This document shows, one piece after another, positions 47,996 through 58,513 of a stretch of 64,000 bases of DNA; position 1 is the first letter of the stretch, and each line of letters starts with the position of its first letter. Location of the stretch: NCBI GenBank assembly GCA_943787225.1, contig CALSLP010000001.1, positions 1,028,964 to 1,092,963 on the forward strand, read 5' to 3'. Origin of the DNA: an uncultured Alphaproteobacteria bacterium (GTDB taxonomy: Bacteria; Pseudomonadota; Alphaproteobacteria; MPNO01; UBA2964). Under the pieces are notes generated by a model that was given only the letters and a program-made list of their open reading frames with translations, searched no databases and had not been told where the DNA came from. The translations under genes were made by a program, and so were the position numbers.

Positions 47996-49299
47996 TTTCA
48001 GCCCTCGCGAAATCGTATCAGAGCTCGACCGTTATATCGTCGGCCAGGGAGACGCCAAGCGCGCGGTTGCAATCGCGCTGAGAAATCGCTGGCGGCGACA
48101 ACAGCTCGAAGACGATCTCCGGGACGAAGTTCTGCCCAAGAATATTTTGATGATCGGCCCGACCGGCGTCGGCAAAACCGAAATCGCCCGCCGGCTTGCC
48201 CGTCTCGCCCAGGCGCCTTTCGTTAAGGTCGAGGCGACAAAATTTACCGAGGTCGGTTATGTCGGTCGCGATGTCGAGCAAATCGTCCGCGACCTGATGG
48301 AAGTCGCCATCCACGAGACCCGCGAGCGGCTCCGCAAGGATGTCGCCGCCAAGGCCGAGCTGGCCGCTGAGGAGCGCGTTCTTGATGCGCTGGTCGGCGA
48401 AAATGCCGGAGACGACACCAAACAGAAATTCCGCAAAATGCTCCGCGAAGGCGAGCTGGATGATCGCGAAATCGAATTAGAGCTCACCGATACCAGCGGC
48501 GGCGGGATGCCGACGATTTGAGTACCCGGCATGCCCGGCGCGCAGATGGGCATGCTCAATATCAACGATATGCTCGGCAAGGCCTTCGGCGGTCAAACCA
48601 AGCAAACGCAAGGTTACGGTGCTGGAATCGCACGAGCTGCTTGATCGCCGAAGAGAGCGATAAACTGCTCGACGAGGAATCAATCGTTCGCGAAGCGACC
48701 GAGTCTGTTGAGCAAAACGGCATCGTCTTTCTCGATGAAATCGACAAAATTTGTGCCGCCAGCGAGCGCCATGGCGGCGATGTCAGCCGCGAAGGGGTCA
48801 GCGCGATCTCTTGCCGCTGATCGAGGGCACCACGGTTTCAACCAAGCACGGGCAGGTTAAAACCGACCATATCCTGTTTATTGCCTCGGGCGCTTTCCAC
48901 ATCGCCAAGCCATCCGATCTGCTGCCCGAATTACAAGGGCGCTTGCCGATCCGGGTTGAGCTTAAGGCGCTCGAAGTCGACGATTTAAAAGCCATTCTGG
49001 TTGAACCAGAGGCCAGCCTGATCCGTCAGTATATTGCCTTCTCGGCACCGAGGATGTGACGCTGGAATTCACCGACGACGCCATCAGCGAGATCGCCACG
49101 GTTGCCGCCGACGTAAACCGGCGCGGTCGAAAATATCGGCGCGCGCCGACTACACACGGTCCTCGAGAGATTGCTGGATGATATCAGCTTCACCGCAACC
49201 GATCGCGGTGGCGAGACCATCGTGATTGAAGCGGAAACGGTTCGTGATCGCGTCAGCGACCTCGCCAAGAACGCCGATCTCAGCAAGTTTATTCTGTAA
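47988..49299 (+). pseudogene. hslU: HslU ATPase subunit (multiple frameshifts and an in-frame stop)
   Basis: AAA+ unfoldase partner of HslV. GTG-type start at 47988 ([20 protein letters not shown]); Walker [19 protein letters not shown]; Walker [16 protein letters not shown]-terminal LSKFIL at 49299. The repaired length of about 437 matches the family. The frame breaks at about six places. At 48519-48521 a TGA stands where Asp is expected (MPTI-D-VPGMPG). There is an extra A in CAAA near 48604, an extra G near 48640, a lost T near 48799, a lost C near 49040 and an extra G near 49120. Protein homology persists through every break, so a consensus error is the simplest reading. Confidence 0.88.
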
Positions 49300-49856
49300 T
49301 TACCGGACCCGCCGCAGCAAAACATAGAGCGCGCCCGACCGCCATCTTGTGGTTGCGCCGTTGCAAAGGCAAGAATGACGTGACTCGGATTGCCGGGGCG
49401 TTGAGCCAGTTCGGCGTTTGATTCCGCAAGACACCGCCGCCCTCACTAAACGCCCCGACCCGTAACAACAGCACACAGCGTTTCCCTCAGCCTGGGCATC
49501 GGCCATAAAGGACACAAGCGCCCTATGCGCTTCGTCCTGGTCATGCCATGCAGATCGAGCCGCGCCTGGGGCGCAGTTTGCCGCGCTTTAGCTTATCCAG
49601 CGTCCGGCCATCAACATCGCCCGAGCGGCCTGTCGCGAGCGGTGAATATTTTTTAGGGCCCTGGGGCTGGGCGTCGCGCGAAAGGTGCTTTGTGTCGGCG
49701 GCGGTTTCGCTTGGAACGGTTCAACAGCTTCCATTTTTTCAGACCGCCTGCGGGCGCTGAACATCTTTCATCGCCGACAGAAACAACGCTTCGTCGTCAG
49801 GTTTAAACCCGGACGAGGCATGCTGCGGGAGGCTTTGTTTTGTCAAATCCAGACAT
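49300..49856 (-). pseudogene. Smr-domain (MutS2-like) nuclease-family protein, frameshifted
   Basis: Composite of three minus-strand frames. It starts at ATG 49856 (MSGFDKTKPPAACLVRV), then KPDDEALFLSAMKDVQRPQA after removing one T from a TTT run. It continues DGRTLDKLKRGKLRPR, ARLDLHGMTR, DEAHRALVSFMADAQAEG, GGGVLRNQTPNWLNAP and GALYVLLRRVR. LDLHGxT and the GGVLR...GALYVLLRR ending are Smr hallmarks; Smr domains nick or bind structured DNA or RNA. Its stop abuts the hslU stop (49299/49300). Smr next to MltA is the usual alphaproteobacterial order, interrupted here by a lectin gene and an esterase gene. Confidence 0.75.
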
Positions 49857-49957
49857 CCGGCGACATTACGCGATACGCCCGGTCATCGCCAAGAATTTAC
49901 TGCCGGATTATCGCGACGCCATCGTTCAATCTGAAAACAATCAAAACCTGCGAATCA

Positions 49958-52900
49958 TTACGGGTTTCGCAAAATAAACTGTTGCGCCGCATCTTTACTG
50001 TTACACCGCACCTGAATCAGGCGACCATCCGAAGCGCGTTGGATACAAAGACCACTATTGCGGCTGCGAATACCGAACCACGCTTGACCCGCCATCGCCT
50101 TGGCGAAATCACCATAGACATACCATTGCTGGTTTTTCTGTTCCCTGTTGGCACTATTCCCACAATGGTATGAAACAATTTGCGTGCCCGGCTTTTTCGA
50201 TCCGTGATGCACATCGAGGCATTTATCATTTTGGCGAGAGCGGATCACAAAGCTGCTTTCTGACTGAAACTCAATCTTATGAATTGTATTCAGCGTCCAG
50301 AACCGTGCCCTCGCATGTCTGGTCTGCCAATTTATGTCCACCTGACCCATACGCGTTCTCTTTTTCTTGATCTTGGGCATCTTGCAAGGGCGCGCCCGGG
50401 CGGGGACAGCAATTTTTTTACCGGTGCCCTGAATGCAATGGCCTGACCGAAGCGCTATCGCTGTCAAAGCCACACGGGATGACCCTGTTGCCTGCGGCCG
50501 GGAACCAACAGTTCTTAGTCGCAACACCTGTGTTGGATGAACATTCGGATTACAGGATTTAACACCCCATAGCTGGCCGTTGGTCGTGGCCCCAAAGTGA
50601 CTGGTAAGACAGCGGTTGCTGGCATTATTTCGCAGGACAAAACGCCCCTTGAGAATATTTTTCATATCCCGACGTTTGAAATTAACGCGGCCCCGTCCAT
50701 CCACCGGGTGAAACTGTCCAGAGGTTATGGCGCTGATAATCGCAGGGCCTCAGATAGGCACGCGTTTGACGCCGATCATTATAATTCGAGCCGAGGCAGG
50801 CTTTGTTCGCAGCATTGATCAGCGCCAGCCGGTGCGCATCGACGAAGCCAACCGTAAACCGACGGTGCGGATGATCATATTTTTTGGCATGCACGCATTC
50901 GACCAAGGTACTATTCACATTCAGACAAGTCTTTTCATTATTGACCTTGCACACGCACCAGATATTCTTTTGCGAGCTGATACTTGCGCTGATAATCCTC
51001 AAATAATGTTAGACGCGTCCACTCCCTGGCGACCCCGGGCAGGTTTTTGCAGCGGGCGAGGGAAAGCCATTTACGTTTATTAGGCACCGCGCACAAACCG
51101 TTTGCCGTGCGCAGTCGGCCTTGGCCATCAATGCGCCATTTCTGATTGGACCGGTTAGTGCAGCTCCAGGTCCGGACCTCTTCGCCAACTTTCATATTCT
51201 TGGCATCAAGACATCGATGATGTACCGGGGTTTTCATCCAGCCATTCCTCTGCAGCTGCCATTGTTGCCACCATCCTCCGGTGCATTTCTCGATGCGGGC
51301 ATGCTGGCCGTTATGGACAACGCCGCCAATTACTTCGAGACATTTCGGATTGTTGCTGCCATGTCGCGTATGGATCACATATTGGTAGCCTCGCGTAACG
51401 CATTGCTTGGTGACATGATTCCAGAACTGATCGGTCTTGCGGTCCGCGGCATTCGGGGGTCGCGGCGGGCCCGCTGCTTTTCTTGCCCCCGCCAAACAAT
51501 CCGCCAATCGCCGCGCCGACGCTCTTCATAACATTCGTAAAGCGTTGCCCGGCTTCCTTGCCAACATTGGTTGCAACATTCTTCGCGACATTCGCTGCCG
51601 CCTTTGCGGCCTGCGCCGCTTGCTTCGTACGCTTAGCAGCTTCCTTTACCCCGGCCTTTGCCGCCTTTGCGGCTTTGTCAGCACGGACAAGCTTGGCACC
51701 TTCACTTGCGGCTTTAATGGTCTTGCCCCCCACAAGCTTCACAGCACCGGAGGCCAGTTTCGTCGCCTCATTCTTTTTCATGAGCTTGTCAGCAAACTCA
51801 GCGACTTTTTTGCCGCCCTTAAACAAATACACGACACCGTCTTTTACGGCATAAAGAAATCCAGCGCCGCATCTCGCAACAGTTGCCGCATCAGGCACGC
51901 CGTTAAGCGGCGAGAAAGGCAAATTCTTGAGCTGCAATTTCGGGTTTCTTGGATCAATTTTAACATTCGCTTTGACATCAAACGGTTAGGCACAGCTCGC
52001 GGGGCTCGAGAAGTAAGCCCGGGTCCGTTTTAAATCGAGGTCAAATTCGCGACCGCCTAGTTTGCCTGCGCTGAGTTTGCCACTCATCGTTAAAAACTGC
52101 GTTTTGGCATCGAGCTGTGCGCGCACCGTGCCACGGATACCGCTGCGGCCGAGCGGTCCCAGTTTCACAAAGTCGCCCGCGCTACCGCTGGCCTTGAACC
52201 CTTCTTTGCTAAGTTTACCGGTCAAACTGGCAACATGCATGCCGAGCAATTTTGCGGTGCCGCTAATGCGAACAAGCGGACCCTGTTCGTCTCCCATCTT
52301 ACCTTTCGCGGCGATACCCTGAACGACATAATATTCGGGCGGTGGAAACTGGCCCTGTTTGTGGCGGTATTTTCTGAGTTTGGGCTGGATAATCTTCACG
52401 GCGTCAAATGGCAAGAAGTTGACGCCTTTTTTTGACGCCATTGATGACAGTATTTGAAAACCCGCCGATCTGATTAACAAAGGATAGTTTTCCAGACGCC
52501 GTTGGCACCTGAAATGACAACATCAAATTTAGATATTCTTTGTAGGAAAGCTCCTCTGCGCCAAACGCGAAGGCAATCTTTTTCAAATCATCTGGCGGTA
52601 TATTTTGGCGCGGCACCGGCCCATCATAATAGAGCACAAAATTATTGCGACGGTTCACAAAACCCGAGCCCGACACCTTCATAATGAGATCCGTATTAAT
52701 GCCCACAGTCGTATCCCAGATCGTTGAACCATTCAGATTAAACGGATTCTTCCAGGCGCCATGGCGGATCAATTCAGCATAATAGATTTTTTCATCGCTA
52801 CCCGGTGGCTGCGCACCGCTAAGGCTGTATTCGGGTTGCTCCATGCCGACGCGCAGAGTCATATTGTCCTTGGGCAAGCCAATCGCTTTGGCAGCGTCTC

Positions 52901-54254
52901 CGATCAATCCGCGGAGCTGAATCGCTGCCGCCGCCTGAATCCCGGCTGGGAAACTTATCGCATTTTTATAAACTCTTTTGACGACGGATTGGATTTCGAG
53001 CGGCAAGTCCTTCAACGCGATTTCCTCGCGTTTACGCTTGCCTCGATTGCGCTCTTTTGCTTCGGTCTTAACTGACGACAAAATAAGGTCCGCAAGATCG
53101 GACCCCTTAAAATTGTTAAAGAACCCAGGGAGGTTGGGCGTGATCCGGCCTCGGATCAATAGAAATGCGCTGGTGCCTGATCCCGAATTCTTGGTGGCGC
53201 CGGGTCGTTCAATATAGACCGATACGTTCCCTTTATTGATGCCGAAATAGTTGGTCCCTTTCATCAGCTCAACATCGCCAATCATTGACCGGACCTGCGA
53301 AACAATCGCCGACGGTGCAAGAGGCATCCGCTGCAACAATTGATTAACCGCATCAGTCGCTATTTTTTGGTGATCGGGCAACAGTTTGTTTTGCACCACT
53401 TTTTTCGCAACAGGTTTGGCAACACCGCGAATCTGTGAAGCACGAGAAACTTCAAACTTTGCATTCGCGCCAAACGGACGGCCATTTGGACCAACACTGA
53501 CCCGGCTAAAATTTTGTTTGGCGAGCTGCCATAGAGGCTTGCCCCCGGGATTGTATCGATATAGCGGCCCACCACCGCGCGCCTTATTAAAACGCGATCC
53601 ATCGACAACCCAAACAGCACCATTACCGCCGATACCAATATCAGCCGCTTTACCGGGGACAGCATGCCAGCCGCGACGACCATATTTTTGTGGCGCGCCC
53701 CGCTTAAAATCCAGTCTAAAAATAGCGCCTTTTTGTGTTACGCCCCAAGGCAACCCCTTCGGCCCAACATCTATACGCACGAAGGCACCAGGCATGCTGC
53801 GCCAACTCCAGGACCTGGGACGGTATTGAGAATAAAAAACTTTGCCGCGACCATTGCGGGTTGATTTGCTTGTGACCCAAACCCAGCCACCACCAACACC
53901 AACATCACCCCCGCCAGGGCCACCCATATGGTTCCAGCGGGCGCCGCGTTTACCGCTATTATAATAGAGGCCACCGCCTTCTTTAACGGCTATCGCCTAT
54001 CCGTCTGGCGCGACATCAATATTTTGGAGCTTGTCGATGCCAGCAATAACCAACCACTTTTTTCCATCAAACCGATAGGCGCGTTTGTCAGGGCCAACCG
54101 CCCAAACCGGCCCCCGATGTCCGACGCTAATATCGAGCGCTTTGCCGGGCAGTTTTTGCCATCCGATTTTAAGATTTTGGGAAGAGGCTGGACCATAGGA
54201 AAAAGCGCAGCACAGACCAACCAAGGCCGCTGTAGAACGGATCAGATGAAACAT
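49958..54254 (-). pseudogene. Giant secreted tectonin / ricin-B chimeric lectin (frameshifts, two in-frame stops)
   Basis: One locus of about 1,430 codons. Signal peptide at 54254 (MFHLIRSTAALVGLCCAFSY). Then about five tectonin-type beta-propeller repeats (GPVWAVGPDKRAYRF; VGPKGLPWGVTQKGAIFRLD; IGGNGAVWVVDGSRF; VGPNGRPFG). A middle region of unknown fold (about residues 200-750) follows, with no family recognised. Next is an Ala/Lys-rich helix (KAAKAGVKEAAKRTKQAAQA), then Cys-rich ricin-type beta-trefoil repeats (KCLEVIGG, HRCLDAKN, KCLDVHHGS, GLCIQRASDG with NQKW/NQQW motifs). Interruptions: TAG at 53997-53999 and TAA at 51986-51988, both in frame; indels at the A7 run near 52427, A4 near 51480, about 50945 and CCC near 50707. 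Both domain types bind carbohydrate in other proteins. Confidence 0.72.
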
Positions 54255-54457
54255 TTTATCCCCAACAACAAATTATTATTACGCCGTCTTTATCTTGCTG
54301 ATCGAAATTGATCCCCCGGCCTTTTTAAAACAGGGTCCCCACCCAAGCCGATCAAACTTTATTAACTTCCTTCTCGCAAACAATTACGGCCCAATTAAGG
54401 CATAAAGTGTTAAAGGAAATCATTGGCCGTCACCAGGACACCGGTTCCAAATCTTTG

Positions 54458-55439
54458 TCATTCACGCAACTTAAACATCAATAACAACGTCGACTGTAGA
54501 GCGAAAAAATTATCATCTGAAACGATATAAATAATCGTCTCGCCCTTTTTTATTTCTGATACGCCGCCGCTCCTTCGAAATTTTCTTTGCCACGAGCGGG
54601 GGCTTCCAGAGCGCGCGATTTCCTGACTGCGCAACGCCGCGCCGGGGCGAATAGCCTGATGCGGAACTAATCGCCAGCCGTGGATGCAAACCCCCCGAGA
54701 AAGGTAAAGCGGCGCTCCAGAACCAGCATGTTCCCTGAGGGCAGCAGCGCCGCGCACGGCAGTTGGCTGAAAGCGCTCCGTGCGCACATAATCAAAAGGC
54801 CGCCAACGCCGCTTTCTGCCGCACCCAACCGGTATAGGATTTCCCGTCTTTAGGGAAATCCTCTGCGATCACAACCCAGCGCCCGTCATTCAGGGCTACA
54901 GCCGCCTCCATGCCCTTATTAAAGTGTGCATCATAAATATGATCCGGCGCGGCGGCGGGAAATCCCGGCGTCAAGAACGGTGACTTATTTCCGTGATACT
55001 GCAGCAATCGATGCACACCCTCGAATGTCACAACATAACCGCCCTTAACCCGGAACAGGGATTCCGCATCCCGGCGCTTTTTGGAAAGGATCGCTATGCC
55101 GCTCGGGCCGAGAAGAGGGGCCATACTCACTTCGCTTAAACCAACGAGATTGCCTGTTTTATCCAGCATTGGTTTCGCCCGAACCCAGTTGCCGTTATCC
55201 GTGACCGACCACAATACGCTGCCGTCTCTGGAAATCGCCAGGCCAGACAAGCCGCCGAATTTACTGTTCTCAGATTGAAGTTTTAAACCACCGCGGTATT
55301 CGAGCTTACCGATTGTTTTAATTTCCGGATTTTCTATAGAAAGCGGAACGGAGGACGTTTCGAGAATAAGCGGCGCGGCGCCAACGCCCACTCCGAAAAG
55401 TAAAAAGGTTGTAGCTGCTAAACTGAAAAGACCTTTCAT
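54458..55439 (-). pseudogene. Phytase-like esterase family protein (frameshifted C-terminal third)
   Basis: Signal peptide MKGLFSLAATTFLLFGVGVG, then a beta-propeller-like domain (FGGLSGLAISRDGSVLWSVT, GYVVTFEGVHRLLQY, ALNDGRWVVIAEDFP) typical of the esterase-like-activity-of-phytase family (PF13449). The frame stops at 54792, but other frames continue DYVRTERFQPTAV, then LPSGNMLVLERRFTFLGGFA, a family hallmark, and IIYIVSDDNFFALQSTLLLM to a stop at 54458. At least three indels. The ATG at 55439 overlaps the MltA stop by 4 bp. Natural substrate unknown. Confidence 0.78.
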
Positions 55440-56546
55440 GTCGACGGTGCCGCATCCCTCGGGATCAACACATAATACTCGCCGACCCGGTTCATATGAC
55501 CGGCGTTTTGGGCGGCGGTCTTGCCATGGCCAAAGAAAATATCGCCGCGAACAACGCCTTTAATAGCTCCGCCGGTGTCTTGGGCAATTAAAAGCCGCTG
55601 TAACGGCTTTTTCTCCGCGAGGGGGTCTTTGGTATTGAGCCATATCGGCGTGCCATAGACTATAAATTTAGGATCAACCGCAAGACTGCGGCCGGGCGTC
55701 AACGCAACACCCTGAGCGCCAATCGGGCCCGCCCCAGTCAATCGCCGGAAGAAGACATAACGCGCATTTTTTTGCATGACCTCCGGGGCTTGCTTCGGAT
55801 GTGCCGAGAGCCACGCACGAATAGACTGCATCGAAACGGCTTTACGCTCTATCGCACCGCGACCAATTAAAACCCGGCCAATCGCTGTATACGGGTGACC
55901 GTTATGACCGGCAAACCCCACTCGAAGAACTTTATTATTGGGCAAACGAATACGGCCCGAACCTTGAATGTGGAGGAAAAACGCATCAACGGGATCAGCA
56001 ATCCACACAATTGGTTTAGCCCGGTTTTTGAGCGCGCCGCCATCGATTTGCCATCGCGATAAATACGGTGAGGCGACCGCTTTAAATCATCGGGCCGCGC
56101 ATAAAGTGGTGTTTGATACTTACCGCCGCGATGATAAGCGCCGGAAATTTCTGGTTCATAATATCCGGTAAAAATTCCTTCAGAGTTTCCCGACGGAAGC
56201 CCACTTATCAAATACGGGCGAAACATTTCCTCAAAGAACAGTCTGCCATAGTTTTTTTCATTAAATCTCTGACGATCCAATTTACGGCAAACCTGTTGCC
56301 AGGAGCCAATACGGCCAAACTGTTTTTGTCCAAACCAGGCCTGATTGGGTTTTTTAAGGAGTTTCTGACAAGCTGCGCCAAAAGGGTTTCAGCGCTGCAC
56401 TGTGACCATCAGCTGACCAGCCTGGCAGGGTGTCGAAGCTCATCGGGGTTAGTTTGAGATTTTTATCCGATTGCGGAGAGGGGCGATCTGCACATCCCGC
56501 TAAAACACCAAAGACGGCGAAGACGATAATAGAACGACGGCCGTGC
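55436..56546 (-). CDS. mltA: Membrane-bound lytic murein transglycosylase A (frameshifted)
   Basis: Cleaves peptidoglycan to anhydromuropeptides. A lipoprotein-type leader RRSIIVFAVFGVLAGC is followed by LTPMSFDTLPGW, GIFTGYYEPEISGAYHRGG, DAFFLHIQGSGRIRLPNN, GHNGHPYTAIGRVLIGRG and the 3D domain ending VDPKFIVYGTPIWLNTKD plus LLIAQDTGGAIKGVVRGDIF (catalytic Asp region). Two indels: a surplus C in CCC near 56388 (the corrected frame reads FGAACQKLLKKPNQAWFGQK) and a missing A in AAA near 56043 (corrected DGKIDGGALKNRAKPIVWIA). No start codon is visible in the leader's frame, so the 5' end is approximate. Confidence 0.87.
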
Positions 56547-57230
56547 CTAGTTGGGGCTTCTGGTTTCAACCAGCATCCAGTTTGGGTCGCGCGCCCGTGT
56601 ATTGCGCGCAAATGTCCACAGATCAGTGACATCCGTAACCAGGTTCTCATCGCCATCAACGGCAACACCATCTTTGTCCCGGGTGACGTTGACCTGCTCC
56701 GAAACCACTTTGACGGTAATAAACGCTGTTCGTCCATCAATCCGGGCCTCAATGATATCTGTTTTCTTGATACCGATAACCGTCGTCTCAAGCGTTTCTC
56801 CAGCCTTTTCACGCTCATCAATGGCGATTGAAAAATTATCGAGAACTTCGTCATTTAACAGTCCGCGCAACGTTTTCTTGTCGCCTTCAGCGAAAGCCTG
56901 AACAACCATTTCAAAAGCGGCGGAGGCGCCGCCTTTAAAGGTTTCAAGATCAAAGGAAGGGTCGGCAATCTTGACCTCAGTCAGACCCGCAGCAATCGGG
57001 TCGTCCGGATCGATATTTTCAAACACCGCGTCTGATCGATCCGCATTTCTATCGGGCAGCGCAACAACATTGTCATCGGATTGCGACTCACGACGACTTT
57101 CAGCAGCCCCGTCTGGGGGGCGCTTCTCATGTCCCGTTCGTTTGCCTAAAACGCTGCGCAACCGCAAAACAAGAAATGCCGCGATCATCGCAAATAAAAT
57201 TATATCGAGTGCTTGGAACCCGTCGCCCAT
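56547..57230 (-). CDS. Tim44-like domain protein
   Basis: 227 residues with an N-terminal membrane anchor (ALDIILFAMIAAFLVLRLRS), an acidic linker and a Tim44/MRPL45-like domain (FDLETFKGGASAAFEMVVQA, FAEGDKKTLRGLLNDEVLDN, DLWTFARNTRARDPNWMLVE). Bacterial TimA-like proteins of this family are membrane-anchored and of unclear function; the mitochondrial relative works in protein import. Its place between MltA and FxsA/SecB is conserved in alphaproteobacteria. Confidence 0.93.
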   Translation of the reverse strand: MGDGFQALDIILFAMIAAFLVLRLRSVLGKRTGHEKRPPDGAAESRRESQSDDNVVALPDRNADRSDAVFENIDPDDPIAAGLTEVKIADPSFDLETFKGGASAAFEMVVQAFAEGDKKTLRGLLNDEVLDNFSIAIDEREKAGETLETTVIGIKKTDIIEARIDGRTAFITVKVVSEQVNVTRDKDGVAVDGDENLVTDVTDLWTFARNTRARDPNWMLVETRSPN

Positions 57231-57370
57231 GTTAGTTTGCCGATCAACCTTTTGCCGGAAAGTGGCTGTTATATGATAGCAGACACAAACTTAACAGTTT
57301 ATCCTGCGACTTTTGACCACATAAGACCATTAGCACTAGAAACTAGGGTCTTCTAACCTAAATCGCAAGT

Positions 57371-57799
57371 ATGCCTATATTTATTCCCCTCGCTTTTATC
57401 ATCGTTCCCGTCGTGGAAATTGCTGTTTTTATCCATCTCGGTGGTGAAATCGGCTTATGGAACACAGTTCTTCTCATCGTGCTCACCGCGATTTTAGGAA
57501 CCTGGTTACTCCGCAGCCAAGGCCTCGCAACGCTGCAACGCGCCCAAGAGAGCCTGGCGCGTCAGGTTTTTCCCATTGCCGAAGTTTTTGATGGGCTGTG
57601 TTTGGTCGTCGCTGGTGTTTTGCTCTTAACACCGGGATTCGTAACGGACGCCATCGGATTTTTACTTTTCCTGCCGTTTACGAGAATGCTTTTGCGGGTA
57701 TGGATATGGAAAATTCTGGCACGCTCCGAGAATTCTCGCGTTTGGGTAAATGCCGGACAACCGACTGAACCCCCTAACGGGACAAGATGGTACGATTGA
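57371..57799 (+). CDS. fxsA: FxsA family membrane protein
   Basis: 142 residues with hydrophobic segments at about 1-22, 28-48 and 76-105: FIPLAFIIVPVVEIAVFIHL, GLWNTVLLIVLTAILGTWLL and LVVAGVLLLTPGFVTDAIGF (the conserved LLxPGFxTD motif). FxsA was named for suppressing phage exclusion by the F plasmid; its cellular job is unknown. Divergent from the Tim44-like gene and followed by secB. Confidence 0.92.
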   Translation: MPIFIPLAFIIVPVVEIAVFIHLGGEIGLWNTVLLIVLTAILGTWLLRSQGLATLQRAQESLARQVFPIAEVFDGLCLVVAGVLLLTPGFVTDAIGFLLFLPFTRMLLRVWIWKILARSENSRVWVNAGQPTEPPNGTRWYD

Positions 57800-57978
57800 C
57801 GGTGATTTTCGTGACGTAACGCCAGAAAATCCGGGCACCGACCCTAAATTGCCTCCCCATGACAAAAGCTCAACATAAGTTTTTAAAATCTTCTTTTCGC
57901 CGCTCAGGAAGCCGCGTTTCCTTGTTTCGGCAATAAAACCATGATAGCGACCCCTTATCTTATTCTCTGGAGAATTTA

Positions 57979-58494
57979 ATGGCTGAAGTACCCCCAAACA
58001 CGCCCGATCAAGAGGCGATTGATGAAACCGGCGATGAGGAAATGATCCAGCCGCAAATCGGCATCGAAACGCAATACATCAAAGACTTATCATTTGAAAA
58101 TCCGGTCGGGCCCAGAGCACCCGAAATTGTTGCGCAATCTCCGGAGGTCAGCGTCGAGGTGACAACCAGCGCCCGTGCCCTGGAAAACGGCAAATACGAG
58201 GTCGCGCTCGTTATCCGCGGCGAAGCCAAGACAGCTGAAACGACGGTGTTTATCGTTGAACTCACCTATGCCGGCGTCCTCACAGTTTCAGAAGTCCCGG
58301 AAGATGCCATAGGACCGATCCTGTTAATCGAAGGCGCGCGCCTGCTTTTTCCGTTTGCACGGAATATTGTGGCAGATGTTTCACGGGACGGCGGCTTCCC
58401 GCCGCTGTTCATTAATCCGATTGATTTTGTTCAGCTTTATCGCGATCAGCATATGGCAGCCGACGGCGCCACAAACGGTATAGGCAATGCCTAA
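57979..58494 (+). CDS. secB: Protein-export chaperone SecB
   Basis: 171 residues. Homotetrameric cytosolic chaperone that keeps preproteins unfolded for SecA. QYIKDLSFENPVGPRAPEIV and ELTYAGVLTVSEVPEDAIGP, then LFPFARNIVADVSRDGGFPP and LFINPIDFVQLYRDQ are signature regions. A ribosome site (CTGGAGAA) is 7 bp upstream. Intact. Confidence 0.97.
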   Translation: MAEVPPNTPDQEAIDETGDEEMIQPQIGIETQYIKDLSFENPVGPRAPEIVAQSPEVSVEVTTSARALENGKYEVALVIRGEAKTAETTVFIVELTYAGVLTVSEVPEDAIGPILLIEGARLLFPFARNIVADVSRDGGFPPLFINPIDFVQLYRDQHMAADGATNGIGNA

Positions 58495-58513
58495 CGACTC
58501 TCTGCTCCAGCGT

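Noticed and set aside
48519..54000. Alternative genetic code (stop codon reassignment)
   Set aside because: TGA, TAG and TAA each appear once in broken genes, while intact genes end normally with all three.
46360..56560. Genomic island or prophage explaining the many broken ORFs
   Set aside because: Broken genes include core syntenic genes (hisH, hslU, smr, mltA); no integrase, transposase, att repeats or tRNA were seen.
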